Part shown: positions 28,204 through 37,684 of the stretch, one piece after another
How positions within the stretch are numbered: position 1 is the first letter of the stretch
How the letters are laid out: every line of letters starts with the position of its first letter
NCBI GenBank assembly: GCA_033762255.1
Contig: JANRLT010000044.1
Location: 62,001 to 126,000 of the forward strand
DNA length: 64,000 nucleotides
Origin: Pirellulales bacterium
GTDB taxonomy: Bacteria; Planctomycetota; Planctomycetia; Pirellulales; JALHPA01
Direction of reading: 5' to 3'
Made by a program: the position numbers and the translations under genes
Notes under the pieces: generated by a model
What the model was told of the DNA's origin: nothing
Seen by the model: the letters and a program-made list of their open reading frames with translations, nothing else
Databases searched by the model: none

Positions 28204-28575
28204 TTATCCATAGTAACAACTCATGGCTTGGTTGACCGTTTGAGACAAAACCTGCCGCGTAACAGGCTTAGGCAACAAAGAAAACACATTAAGTCGTTGG
28301 GCCTGTTCCCGGACTTGGTCATTTATTCCCGCCGAAATCAATATCCAGCGATTTCGCAAAGTTGTTTGTTGCAACTGTTGTGCACATTCTAGCCCGCTTA
28401 ATCGGGGCATCTGAAAATCCAGCAAGACCAAGTCTACACGCCGGCGGTGAACGATTTGGAGGGCTTCATCCCCATCGCCCGCAGTCAGCAAGTCATAGCC
28501 ACAAGGCTCCAACATCGTCAGCAGCGTTTCGCGGAACGCGTCGTCATCGTCGGTAATTAAAATCGACCGTGTCAT
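28204..28575 (-). CDS. Stand-alone response regulator receiver
   Basis: A 123-residue single receiver domain: SILITDDDDAFRETLL acidic pocket, phosphoacceptor Asp in LVLLDFQMPRLSGLE, conserved Ser/Thr (ILISAG) and Lys (LLPKPV). No output domain. Homology sets the start at MTRSIL, 28575, rather than an upstream codon at 28644. It lies 238 bases from the PAS-GAF-receiver gene on the same strand, with no visible gene between, so the two may work together. Confidence 0.9.
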   Translation of the reverse strand: MTRSILITDDDDAFRETLLTMLEPCGYDLLTAGDGDEALQIVHRRRVDLVLLDFQMPRLSGLECAQQLQQTTLRNRWILISAGINDQVREQAQRLNVFSLLPKPVTRQVLSQTVNQAMSCYYG

Positions 28576-29063
28576 GAAAGAACCAACCGATTTTGTCTCA
28601 TAATTTTGTTGTTTCAACAGTCCCCAATTTATTCTACGCTGCAAATAGAATACCGATCTGCTCTAGGGTAAAGATTTTGTCAATTTTACCTCTTGTGCTA
28701 AGAATCCTTATTCATACAAAAAACGTTAAAATCCCCCAAGAGAAATTCATCGAAGTCGTTCTACCCAGCAATGATGAATTCTTTAAAGGTGGACGGATTA
28801 AGTTTTTTTTCGATTAGCTGTCATTTTGGCAGTTCGATATTTACGCACACGCAGGCTAGTTTGAGGACTCGGTTGCCAGATCATGGCCAAAGCCTTATTC
28901 TATGAAAACTTCGATCCAGTCGGGAGAAACAAAGGGGACGGTGCATTATCCACGATTTTTCTGGTAATTATTGTCCAGAAGTAACGTGAGGTGCTAGCTC
29001 AGATGAGTTTTTTGATTGCGATTCATTTTTAACTAGACTTCACACGCGCATTTTTTACAGCCC
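28576..29063. other. 488-bp AT-richer intergenic region
   Basis: Separates divergent genes for the receiver and the YhaM-like protein. Short open frames here have no binding site or family resemblance. I see no repeat or RNA structure worth naming. Confidence 0.6.
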
Positions 29064-30035
29064 ATGCCCCATCAATTTATCCAAAATCTGGCCCATCAAG
29101 AGCAAATCGATCAAATTTATCTGGCCAGTGGCAAGCAATTGCGACCTAACCGTAATGGGCAATTGTATTTGCAGGTTGATCTGAGTGATCGGAGTGGCAC
29201 CTTAAGTGGAAGATTGTGGAATGCGCAAGAAGGGGATGGAAGTCGCTTTGAGGATGGCGATTTTGTGCGCGTGCGGGGAACCGCACAATTATATCAAGGG
29301 GCCATGCAACTGATCTTGTCCGATATTCAGCGGGCTAATTCGGCAGATGTGGATTGGAATAATTTTTCTTGCTTAACACCTGCGGACGTGGACAAACTTG
29401 CCCGGCGTCTGGCGGAACTGTTACGCGGGCTAAAGGATCCCGGGTTAAGAGCCTTGGCCGAATGCTTTTTGGGGGACGAGGCCTTTATGGCCAGTTTTAG
29501 CCGCTGTCCCGCCGGTGTGAAAAACCACCATGCCTACCAGGGAGGGTTGCTTGAGCATGTTGTCAACTTGATGGAAGTCGCCAATCGCATTTATGATCGC
29601 TATCCGCAACTCAATCACGAACTCTTGCTGTTTGGGTGCTTTTTGCACGACATGGGGAAAATCGAGGAGCTTTCCTTTGAAAAAGGCTTTGCCTATACCG
29701 ACGCGGGACAGTTGCTGGGGCATGTCGTGCAGGGGATAAGCCTGTTGGATGAAAAAATCCGCCAAGCGGAGGAATTGCTGGGGGAGCCAATTTCGGGCGA
29801 AACCATCTTGCGGTTAAAACACATGATTTTGAGCCACCATGGCGAATACCAATATGGCTCCCCCAAACTGCCGATGACGTTAGAGGCGGTGGCCTTGCAT
29901 TATCTGGATAATCTGGACGCGCGGCTGCATAATTTTCAGCAGTTGTTAAGGGACGAGGCCAATGTGGAAAGCTCTTGGACGATGTATCATCCCAGTTTAG
30001 GGCGCAAAATTTTTAAAGGCCGGGTCAAAGAGTAA
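29064..30035 (+). CDS. YhaM-like 3'-5' exoribonuclease (OB fold plus HD domain)
   Basis: A 323-residue protein with an N-terminal OB-fold (LYLQVDLSDRSGTLSGRLWNA, then FVRVRGTAQLYQGAMQLIL) and a C-terminal HD phosphohydrolase domain: HHAYQGGLLEHVV, then LHDMGK with His195-Asp196, and a later MILSHHGEYQYGSP. This architecture is that of Bacillus YhaM, a metal-dependent 3'-5' exonuclease acting on RNA and DNA. Length matches. The methyltransferase gene follows 61 bases later. Confidence 0.88.
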   Translation: MPHQFIQNLAHQEQIDQIYLASGKQLRPNRNGQLYLQVDLSDRSGTLSGRLWNAQEGDGSRFEDGDFVRVRGTAQLYQGAMQLILSDIQRANSADVDWNNFSCLTPADVDKLARRLAELLRGLKDPGLRALAECFLGDEAFMASFSRCPAGVKNHHAYQGGLLEHVVNLMEVANRIYDRYPQLNHELLLFGCFLHDMGKIEELSFEKGFAYTDAGQLLGHVVQGISLLDEKIRQAEELLGEPISGETILRLKHMILSHHGEYQYGSPKLPMTLEAVALHYLDNLDARLHNFQQLLRDEANVESSWTMYHPSLGRKIFKGRVKE

Positions 30036-30096
30036 CGGCCAAGGCGCTTCGATTAGAATTGTTACCGAAGGAAACGAAGGTTCAAAATCCGCCGCT

Positions 30097-30879
30097 ATGA
30101 CCGTTCCAGATTGGCAATTACCGGCTGGTGTCACGCGCGGGGCATGGGATTATTTTCAAGCGCGGCATATCGCCCGCGACTATGACCAGTATTTTGCCGA
30201 TTGCCCGCTGTTTGATGTCGATAGTCGGCTTCTCGCCAGGTATTTTTCCCCTCCAGGCGTGGTGGCCGATTTTGGCTGCGGCACCGGAAGAGCGCTTTTA
30301 CCATTAATCCACCGGGGGCATACGGGACTGGCAATCGATCTTAGCGAGGAAATGCTGGCCGTGGTGGCTGAGAAAGCCGCCGCGGAACAACTCCCCGTTC
30401 GCTGCGTGCGGGGAAATCTGGTGGAGCTACCCCATGTTTCGGACAATGCGGCCGATTATGGCATGTGCCTGTTTAGTACGCTGGGGATGATCCAGGGTCG
30501 GGAAAATAGACAGCGGGCGCTACTGGAAATGCGGCGAATCTTGCGTCCCGGGGGAATCCTGATCCTGCATGTGCACAACGTCTGGTTTAATCTGTACGAT
30601 CCGGCGGGTCCAGGCTGGGTGCTGGGGAGCTGGCTCCGTTCATGTGGCAAAGGGGATTATGAATTTGGAGACAAGGTTTTTCCCTATCGCCAAATTCCCG
30701 CCATGTTCTTGCACGTTTTTCCCCGGCGGGAAATACTCTCCACCGTGCGCCAGGCAGGACTGCAAATCATCGAGTTCATTCCGCTTGGCGCTCCGGGTTA
30801 TCAGCCCCTTCGCTGGGGATATTTTCTGCAGGAACTGCGCGCCAGCGGTTGGTTGATTGTCTGCCAAAAAAGCGTTTGA
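30097..30879 (+). CDS. Class I SAM-dependent methyltransferase
   Basis: A 260-residue protein with a Rossmann methyltransferase fold: motif I DFGCGTGRALLPL near residues 51-63, motif II LAIDLSEEML, and the post-II region RCVRGNLVELPHVSDNAADYGMCLFSTLG. The substrate cannot be read from the sequence. It probably shares a transcript with the upstream nuclease gene. Confidence 0.88.
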   Translation: MTVPDWQLPAGVTRGAWDYFQARHIARDYDQYFADCPLFDVDSRLLARYFSPPGVVADFGCGTGRALLPLIHRGHTGLAIDLSEEMLAVVAEKAAAEQLPVRCVRGNLVELPHVSDNAADYGMCLFSTLGMIQGRENRQRALLEMRRILRPGGILILHVHNVWFNLYDPAGPGWVLGSWLRSCGKGDYEFGDKVFPYRQIPAMFLHVFPRREILSTVRQAGLQIIEFIPLGAPGYQPLRWGYFLQELRASGWLIVCQKSV

Positions 30880-31017
30880 GTACCCGCGCACGGTTGATCC
30901 CCGCCCAGTTTTCGCTTTGGCACATGAACATTAGCGGAATTTTGGCTCCGGGATTTCTCTGGAATGTTATTTGCTAATACTTCCGGGCGGGCAAAAACTC
31001 AATCCAGGAGGCTGGTC

Positions 31018-31176
31018 ATGTTAAAGCCGGAAAACCGGAAAGATAAAGAACGGTTTAAAAAATTGAAAAAGCATGAGGTCGAGCGGGAACGTCCGCCCGA
31101 GCAAGCCACGGACGTGGCGGCGCAGGAAGTGAAAAACCTGCGAAAGATGGAAGGCCGGGGCAAAAAGCAAAAATAA
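31018..31176 (+). CDS. Small highly charged protein, 52 aa
   Basis: From the ATG at 31018 the product is 52 residues, over half of them Lys, Arg, Glu or Asp (KPENRKDKERFKKLKKHE, ending GRGKKQK). CAGGAGG six bases upstream is one of the best ribosome binding sites in the window, which argues for a real gene. No family recognised; the composition suggests binding to nucleic acid or ribosomes, which is a guess. Confidence 0.65.
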   Translation: MLKPENRKDKERFKKLKKHEVERERPPEQATDVAAQEVKNLRKMEGRGKKQK

Positions 31177-31215
31177 CCGGATGAATTGGCTGGCGATCAG
31201 GAAACCGAGGGGCAT

Positions 31216-32064
31216 TTACAGCGCCGCGGAATCGGAAGCCGCCAGCCATTTCTCTTGAAATTCGGGGCGATTGAGTTGAAAAATAAACTCACTGGCTAAA
31301 GTTTGAAATAACTGCTTATAGTGTGCCGCGCGTACCTCCGGCTCTATCCCCTCCAGGGGAGGCAATCTTTGCCGCCAAGCCAAGGAATCCAGCATGTGGC
31401 GGCGCAGCTCATCGTAAATGGACATGGCGGTCCGGGACAGTATTCCGATGGATAAAATCAACGATAGTTGATGCGATAAATTTTTTGCGCAATGCCAATA
31501 CCCTGGAGGGAGATAAAGCAAATCCCCGGGGCTGAGGGAGACCCGATAGAGGGGAGTTACCTCACGTTCATAACGCATGTTGGTGGGAAGATTTTCTAGC
31601 AGCGGCAGGGGATTAACTGTGTTTTTGCGAATCCCATATTCTTTAACGCCTTGTAACGAAACTAGATACACATCCTCGACATCATAATGCCAATTTAGTC
31701 CCTCCAAATGCCGGGTGGTGGCAAACAATTGGATATCCACTGCTCCGCCAAAGTATTTTTCAAAACATTTTGCCAGCTCGGACAAACGATCGTCATGCTG
31801 TTCCGCATGCCGAATAACCAAAGTGCCCCCTTGATCCAGCAAATTTTGAATTTCTATTTCCGAAGTGAAATACTTTTGAATAAAGCCCGCCTGGCTATCG
31901 GCTAATACCTCCACTTGGGGAGTCTGAGCCATAATAAAAAAGTCGGCCAACCTGGGAAGACGAGATAAATCCGCCGCCTGGGGGGCTGTATAGGGAAGCC
32001 GATGCAAATATTCGGCTGTAAATCCAGGTAAGCTGGTCTTGCCAAAAATTGTCGAAAGATCCAT
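31216..32064 (-). CDS. JmjC/cupin-fold 2-oxoglutarate Fe(II) oxygenase
   Basis: A 282-residue protein of the JmjC ribosomal-oxygenase-like type. The iron ligands are visible: His126 and Asp128 in LNWHYDVEDVYLVSLQGVKE and His191 in LYLPPGYWHCAKN. These families hydroxylate ribosomal proteins (E. coli YcfD on L16) or other substrates; which one applies here is unknown. It converges with the small charged protein gene. Confidence 0.85.
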   Translation of the reverse strand: MDLSTIFGKTSLPGFTAEYLHRLPYTAPQAADLSRLPRLADFFIMAQTPQVEVLADSQAGFIQKYFTSEIEIQNLLDQGGTLVIRHAEQHDDRLSELAKCFEKYFGGAVDIQLFATTRHLEGLNWHYDVEDVYLVSLQGVKEYGIRKNTVNPLPLLENLPTNMRYEREVTPLYRVSLSPGDLLYLPPGYWHCAKNLSHQLSLILSIGILSRTAMSIYDELRRHMLDSLAWRQRLPPLEGIEPEVRAAHYKQLFQTLASEFIFQLNRPEFQEKWLAASDSAAL

Positions 32065-32206
32065 GTCGCCACCCCCGTAAGAATTGACAAAAAAATTCCT
32101 ACATGATCGGGGGAATCATAGGAAGCGACAGAAATTATGTCAAATATGTCAAATTGACGAGCATGCGTAGAATCTAATAGATCATCCCATCCAATTTATG
32201 CGGCAA

Positions 32207-33679
32207 CTAACCCACGGCTTGTTCCTGCGTGACAAGTTTTTCTACCAGCGTCTTAAATTCCCCCATTTTTACGGGGCTGCTAACAACGGCGCGATTTTCG
32301 TTGAGCACGGCCCGTTCGGCCAGGACGCCATGTTTGGCCCCTAGCATCAAAATCGCGGGTATGTGGCGGGTGTGTTCTCCTTCTCCAAAGGCATTAAACG
32401 CTTCCAGCGCGCGTAATCCCAATTCACTGGTGCTGTAAATCACGCAGTCCGCGGGACGTTCGTGTTCGTTAAAGGTATTGGCCGGACGATTGGGGTCGCT
32501 GCTCATTAATACGCGAAAACCGTTCTTTTTAAACAGTTCGCGAAACACGTCCTGATGACCCGTGTTGGATTCGATAATCATTAAGCTGCGCTGCTTTTGA
32601 AAGACTTGATGCAGCGCGCCGGGGTCCAAGGCCGGTTCGACATCACCCGTGGGATTGGCCTGCAGCTTTTGATATAAAACCAGCAAATCGCCTAGTAAAT
32701 CATGCGCCGTCTGATAACGCTGATCGGGATTAAAAGCCATTGCCTTGGCCAATACCGTCGCCACTCCGCGCGACACCTTGGGCACGACCTCTTGAATCGG
32801 CTTGACATCCAAAAACCGGTTGCGGCTCATCCGCAATAGCCGATCCTTGGTTTCTATCAAGGGAGGCGTCCCGGCCAGCATGTGGTAGTAGATACAGCCC
32901 AAAAAATAGATGTCACTGCGTGGATCGTCTTTTTTGGCGTTGGAATATTTCTCCAGGGCGGCGTAATCAATGGTCCGCGGATTATCCAGTTCGGCGATGG
33001 CTTCTTCGCTAAGGTCAGGATCAACTCCCGCCAAGCCAAAATCGACTAGCTTGGCCATGCCATGACTGGAAACCAGCACATTGCTGGCTTTGAGATCCCG
33101 GTGGGAAAGCCCCTTGCGACTGGCGGCATCTAGTCCTTTGGTAATATCGATCGCCAGGCGGGTAGCTTCTAGTTGGTCCAACTGCCCCCGCACGCGAATA
33201 AATTCCCGCAAATTCCGCCCTTCCACGAACTCCAACACCATGTAATAGTGGCCATGCTCGTTGGCCACTTCATAAATCCCCACAATATTGGGGTGTTTGA
33301 GCAGCATGCCCACTTCGGCTTCTTGCTCGAACTGCTGGATTTTACTTTCTTCGTGCGAAAACCGGTTGCGCAGGACCTTGATCGCCACGATTTGGCCGGT
33401 TTCCACGTGCACTGCCCGATAGACGCGGGCAAAGGTCCCCTGCCCAACGGGGTACAACACTTTGTATTTGCCGTAGAAATATCCGTGGCGTTCACCGCGG
33501 ATTAGGCGGTCCAACTGGTGGGTGGTCAGCAAATCATGTCGAAGGAGGATCTGCTTGATTTCATCTAACTCGACTTCACGTCCGCCGACGTCGCTCCAGA
33601 TGATGCGCGTGCCGCGCTCATCCAAGAGATCGTAATCGATGGCGCGCTGAACCAACGATTCAGCGGTCAGGGCAGACAT
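32207..33679 (-). CDS. Serine/threonine protein kinase with C-terminal pseudo-receiver
   Basis: A 490-residue cytoplasmic Hanks-type kinase. A short N-terminal domain (1-70) precedes the kinase: glycine loop VGQGTFARVYRA, Lys101 in VAIKVL, catalytic HRDLKASN with Asp195, DFGLAG. A C-terminal domain (about 375-490; LMIIESNTGHQDVFRELFKKNGFRVL, ILMLGAK, SSPVKMGEFKTLVEKL) has the receiver fold but no phosphoacceptor Asp in the expected place. GGAGG five bases before the ATG at 33679 sets the start. No membrane segment is seen, unlike the common bacterial PknB type. Confidence 0.92.
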   Translation of the reverse strand: MSALTAESLVQRAIDYDLLDERGTRIIWSDVGGREVELDEIKQILLRHDLLTTHQLDRLIRGERHGYFYGKYKVLYPVGQGTFARVYRAVHVETGQIVAIKVLRNRFSHEESKIQQFEQEAEVGMLLKHPNIVGIYEVANEHGHYYMVLEFVEGRNLREFIRVRGQLDQLEATRLAIDITKGLDAASRKGLSHRDLKASNVLVSSHGMAKLVDFGLAGVDPDLSEEAIAELDNPRTIDYAALEKYSNAKKDDPRSDIYFLGCIYYHMLAGTPPLIETKDRLLRMSRNRFLDVKPIQEVVPKVSRGVATVLAKAMAFNPDQRYQTAHDLLGDLLVLYQKLQANPTGDVEPALDPGALHQVFQKQRSLMIIESNTGHQDVFRELFKKNGFRVLMSSDPNRPANTFNEHERPADCVIYSTSELGLRALEAFNAFGEGEHTRHIPAILMLGAKHGVLAERAVLNENRAVVSSPVKMGEFKTLVEKLVTQEQAVG

Positions 33680-33883
33680 TTTAGCCTCCGCACACGGGGA
33701 CCCATAATAGGTCAAATGGGCACTCGCGGCAGTTCCGGTGCCGCTTGCGCCTACATGAAATCCTAACACTTCGATCCTACTTCATCCGTGCGGGAAAGGC
33801 AATCTTTTGCCCTGCCGGGGAGCGTCCATTTGCCGAAAATACCGCGAAATTGCCCCCTTTATCTACTTCCACTCCCCGGTTGA

Positions 33884-34159
33884 TTACGCTTCCTCCGACT
33901 TCCGCTTGTATTCGTCCCGTTCGCGGCGGGTGGCTTCTAAATCAAACATGAGATACTTCATGTCCAGCCGCAATTGACTGAGCGCGTCCTGGACCAGGTT
34001 TAAAATGCGCCGCCGCCGCTTGGTGCTTTCGACCACCCGGGCAAAGACCGGTTCTAAGCTAAGACGCTGCTCCAACGGCAATTTTTGTAACGCCTGGGCC
34101 AATTCAATGATATCGATGGGCAATTCTTCAGTAACCGGTTTGACCACAGAGGGTTCCAT
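33884..34159 (-). CDS. Small conserved helical protein, unknown function
   Basis: A 91-residue, mostly helical protein. It has LAQALQKLPLEQRLSLEPVFARVVEST, a basic KRRRRI patch, then a coiled-coil-like C-terminus (DMKYLMFDLEATRRERDEYKRKSEE). AGGA lies a few bases before the ATG. It is upstream of the kinase gene on the same strand, 204 bases away, so a link with the kinase is possible but unproven. Confidence 0.7.
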   Translation of the reverse strand: MEPSVVKPVTEELPIDIIELAQALQKLPLEQRLSLEPVFARVVESTKRRRRILNLVQDALSQLRLDMKYLMFDLEATRRERDEYKRKSEEA

Positions 34160-34495
34160 GTCATGTTCCTAGAGAAGGCAGCGGTGGATAAGTGACTTTC
34201 AAAAGAGCAGACTTTGTGCCAAATTGCAAATCAAATTACCGATTTTTCATAAACCCAATACTGGTAACGGTTTAAAATTTCCAGCTAGCATATGCCAGCG
34301 AATGCAAAGCGGGATAAATAGCCACAAGTGATCTGGTCGCTTTTTGTAACCCTAGATACACTTTGCACTTACAAAAAATCCCCAGTAATCGTTCCCTTGG
34401 CATTTTTGCAACGAACCCGGGGTGCATTTTTGCAACAAAGCCGCCCAGACTGGGCTGTTTAGGCGGACTTTCATCATTGTTCAAAGTTTACAGTT
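34160..34495. other. Intergenic region with a short direct repeat and hairpin
   Basis: 336 bases without a gene. GCATTTTTGCAAC occurs twice near 34400-34436, and just after it GCCCA/TGGGC nested in CCGCC/GGCGG forms a hairpin. This lies upstream of the large exported protein gene. Confidence 0.5.
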
Positions 34496-37400
34496 ATGCG
34501 GCGGGCCGGAATGACTCACGGGCATCTTTTAACCTGCCTGATACTGGCGGTGTTTTGTGGGGCTATTTTCGTTCCGCGCGGCAGCCGATCGGCTGAACCT
34601 TCTTCCTCGGCCACGACAGACTCCCGGGCGCTACCAACGTGGCGGGAAGAGGGGGAAGCGGCCGCGACCTCTTGGAAAATTGCCGGAGGCGACGCCAAAT
34701 ACCGCGTGGAACGGCATGAACGCAGCCTCGGCGGGGGGCGAATTGGACAGTGGGCCGAAGAAGTCCAAATCACCGCGGGCAATGGCACACAACTGTACGC
34801 CATCCTTTCGATACCTCCTTGCCATATAATCCCCGAATGCCAACCTCGTATTTGGCTCAAAGCGGAACGCGCGGGCGTGCAATTTGTCGCGCGAGTGGTT
34901 TTTCCCCGGGCTATCGATCCCCTAACGGAAAAACCGTTGACATCCTTGATCGTGGGTGGGCAAACCACCACTCCCGGAACCTGGGAACAGGTCACCATTG
35001 ACAACTTGCCGGTCTTGGTCGAACGGCAAGCGCGCGTTTGGAGAACCAAATACGGCGCAACGATCGATCTCAATCAACCGTATTTGGATTTGCTGCTGCT
35101 GAATCTGTATACCGGGACGGGAACCACGCAAATTACCTGGGATGGGGCGGAAATTTTAGGCTTTGAAACTCCCCCGCAAATGTTGGTGGCCGAAGCCACG
35201 CCCGGCGTTGCCCGTACCCAATCCGCATCAGGGATCGTGCCCGATCAAGCGATCCACCCCGCGCAGTATGCATCCGCGTCAACCGCGGACCCGACAGGCA
35301 ATCTTCGGCTAGCTGATACATATCCGCCGGTGGGGATGGCGGGTTCGGTATTACTGGTCAATAATCGGCCGTTTTTTCCCCGCGTCATCGAATATCGCGG
35401 CGAAAATTTTACCCTCTTCAAACAATGGGGCTTTCACGCTGTTCGCCTGGCCGAAATACCCACCAATGAACAACTGGCCGCCGCCAGGCAAGCGGGAATC
35501 TGGCTGGTCGCGCCCCCTCCGGCTTACTTGGCCGGGCCAACTTCGACCGCGGCCGCGACGTCCCAGCCAGCGAACAACTCCCCCGCGAATGATTGGCAAA
35601 TCCTGGAACTGGGCCCTGAATGGGATTGCGTGCTGGCCTGGTCACTGGGCGATTCCCTTTCCACCGCCGATTTTCCCGCCAAAAGCGCGCTGATTCGGCA
35701 GTTGCGTCAGGCCGATAAACGGCGACAACGTCCCATCCTGGGCCATCCCCGGGAAGACATTCGCCTTTGGAGCCGCCAAGTGGAACTTTTGGGCGTGGGT
35801 CGATGGCCGTTGGGGACCAGCCTGGAATTGGCGGATTTTCCCGCCTGGTTGCAGGGGCGCGCGCTGTTAGCCCGACCGGGAACTCCGTATTGGACGGTAA
35901 TTGCCACCCAACCAGCCTCCAGTCTAATAACCCAAGCGCGGGCCTTGACCGGCCAAGATTGGAGCACATTGGGACATGAACCTGCGGGGGTGCGATTGCA
36001 AACGCTGTTGGCTTTGGGGGCGGGGACGCGGGGTTTGGAGTTTGCCTCAAGCAGCCGCCTGGACGCCAATGATCCCGCCACCCGTTTGCGGCTCATGTCG
36101 CTGCGCCTCCTCAATCAGGAACTGGAATTGCTGGAACCATGGCTGGCGGCGGGAAGCTTTGCCGGCCAGGTTAACTCCAGCGATCCACATGTGCAAGGCA
36201 TGGTCTTGCAATACAATACGTCCAAAATGCTCATTGCGACACGGATTTCACCCGGCGCGCAACAAGTGCCACAAACAAATAGCGGCGCGGTACGTTTTGT
36301 CGTGCCGGGCATTCCCGAATCCTTTGACGTGCTGGAACTGCAAGGCGCGGGATTGGAACGATTAAAGACGAAACGAATCACCGGCGGTCTGGCGGTAACC
36401 CTGGAAAATTTTACCGACAGCGCATTTATTTTATTAACTCCGGATCCCGTGGTGGTCAATAATCTGAAGCGGCGGACGGGAGAATTAGCCGGGGAGGGGG
36501 CGGAATTGCACCGGCAATTCAGCGCGCAGTTGCTGTCCCAAACGGAACAACTTGCGAGTCAGCTCCCCATTCTCAAACAGGATGAATCCCAATCGCAAAA
36601 GTGGCTGGCGGCGGCGCGGATGGCCCTGGATGAGGCCGACCGCGCGGCGCAGGCGGGAAATCGCCCCGCGGCCTACAATGCCGCCCGACGCGGAGCCGCC
36701 GCGTGCGGGGAACTGCGTCATTCGGCGTGGGAACGGGGGCGACGGTCACTGGGTTCTCAGGTTGCCAGCCCCTTTTGCGGAATGGTCGAACTGCTGCCGG
36801 TGCATTGGAAATGGTTGGAGGGCTTGCGCGGCACGGTTCCCCTGGATAATCGCCTGTCCGGGGGCGACATGGAACTATTGGCGGCGATGCTCCGCGCTGG
36901 TTGGAGAAACTTGCAGCCCACGCCTGACCGTGTGGCTTGCGATGTCAATCTACTGCCGGACGAGAGCGATCCCAAACACGCGGGGAATGCTCTGTTGATG
37001 ACCACTCGGTTAAAATCGCCACAAGCGACGGGGGGGTCGGCGACATCCTCCACCGGGCCAGGAGGAATTACCGACACGCCCACCCAGCCCGGCCGGGATA
37101 GCCGCGTGGCGGCGGTCTTGCTCGAGACCACGCCGTTGTTGATTGTCTCGCCGCCGATTGCCGTAGCTCCGGGGGAATGGATTTGTATTCGGGGAAAAGT
37201 AAAAATCCCCCGACCGATTACCGGCAGCGTGGATGGACTGATGATTGTCGATTCACTTGGCGGAGAAGCCCTGGCTGAACGCTTTGGCCAGACTAACGGC
37301 TGGGAAGAGTTTGTGCTCTATCGGATCGTTCCCGCTGAGATTTCTTCCCTGACGCTCACCTTTGCCCTGACCGGCGTGGGTGATGCCTGGATCGACGAAG

Positions 37401-37606
37401 TAAGCGTGCGGGGAATGGGCCGGCAAAATTTTTCAAACCTCCCTCTCCCCCCGGGAGAGGGCCGGGGTGAGGGTTCCATCAACCTCCCTCTCCCCCCGGG
37501 AGAGGGCCGGGGTGAGGGTGCATCTGCATCCCCGCCGACTCAACTTTCTCCTCTTGGCACCCCCGATGATTGGTCCGGTGTCACGCCCCCTTTCCAGCGG
37601 CGGTAG
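34496..37606 (+). CDS. Large exported protein of unknown function, 1,036 aa
   Basis: Signal peptide at the N-terminus (LLTCLILAVFCGAIF, cleavage probably near RSAEP). The N-terminal third looks like a carbohydrate-binding beta-sandwich (GTQLYAILSIP, WEQVTIDNLPV), followed by a probable TIM-barrel-like part (FFPRVIEYRGENFTLFKQWGFHAVRL, then WLVAPPPAYL), as in glycoside-hydrolase-like planctomycete proteins; I cannot identify catalytic acids. A helical stretch near 660-730 and another beta-sandwich (ITGSVDGLMIVDSLGGEALAERF) follow. The C-terminus runs through two copies of a dispersed DNA repeat (see 37436-37519). Confidence 0.8.
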   Translation: MRRAGMTHGHLLTCLILAVFCGAIFVPRGSRSAEPSSSATTDSRALPTWREEGEAAATSWKIAGGDAKYRVERHERSLGGGRIGQWAEEVQITAGNGTQLYAILSIPPCHIIPECQPRIWLKAERAGVQFVARVVFPRAIDPLTEKPLTSLIVGGQTTTPGTWEQVTIDNLPVLVERQARVWRTKYGATIDLNQPYLDLLLLNLYTGTGTTQITWDGAEILGFETPPQMLVAEATPGVARTQSASGIVPDQAIHPAQYASASTADPTGNLRLADTYPPVGMAGSVLLVNNRPFFPRVIEYRGENFTLFKQWGFHAVRLAEIPTNEQLAAARQAGIWLVAPPPAYLAGPTSTAAATSQPANNSPANDWQILELGPEWDCVLAWSLGDSLSTADFPAKSALIRQLRQADKRRQRPILGHPREDIRLWSRQVELLGVGRWPLGTSLELADFPAWLQGRALLARPGTPYWTVIATQPASSLITQARALTGQDWSTLGHEPAGVRLQTLLALGAGTRGLEFASSSRLDANDPATRLRLMSLRLLNQELELLEPWLAAGSFAGQVNSSDPHVQGMVLQYNTSKMLIATRISPGAQQVPQTNSGAVRFVVPGIPESFDVLELQGAGLERLKTKRITGGLAVTLENFTDSAFILLTPDPVVVNNLKRRTGELAGEGAELHRQFSAQLLSQTEQLASQLPILKQDESQSQKWLAAARMALDEADRAAQAGNRPAAYNAARRGAAACGELRHSAWERGRRSLGSQVASPFCGMVELLPVHWKWLEGLRGTVPLDNRLSGGDMELLAAMLRAGWRNLQPTPDRVACDVNLLPDESDPKHAGNALLMTTRLKSPQATGGSATSSTGPGGITDTPTQPGRDSRVAAVLLETTPLLIVSPPIAVAPGEWICIRGKVKIPRPITGSVDGLMIVDSLGGEALAERFGQTNGWEEFVLYRIVPAEISSLTLTFALTGVGDAWIDEVSVRGMGRQNFSNLPLPPGEGRGEGSINLPLPPGEGRGEGASASPPTQLSPLGTPDDWSGVTPPFQRR
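37436..37519. repeat. Two identical 39-bp CTCTCCC/GGGAGAG repeats inside a gene
   Basis: An identical 39-bp sequence containing CCCTCTCCCCCCGGGAGAGG and then GCCGGGGTGAGGGT occurs at 37436-37474 and 37481-37519. The 45-bp period keeps frame, so the protein gains NLPLPPGEGRGEG twice. The core is palindromic. Confidence 0.95.
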
Positions 37607-37684
37607 CTTATGTTTTGCTTGATAATCTTATAAACTATGCGGTACGGCGATTTTCGGCATGTTCTCTTACCGCACATCATTCCC

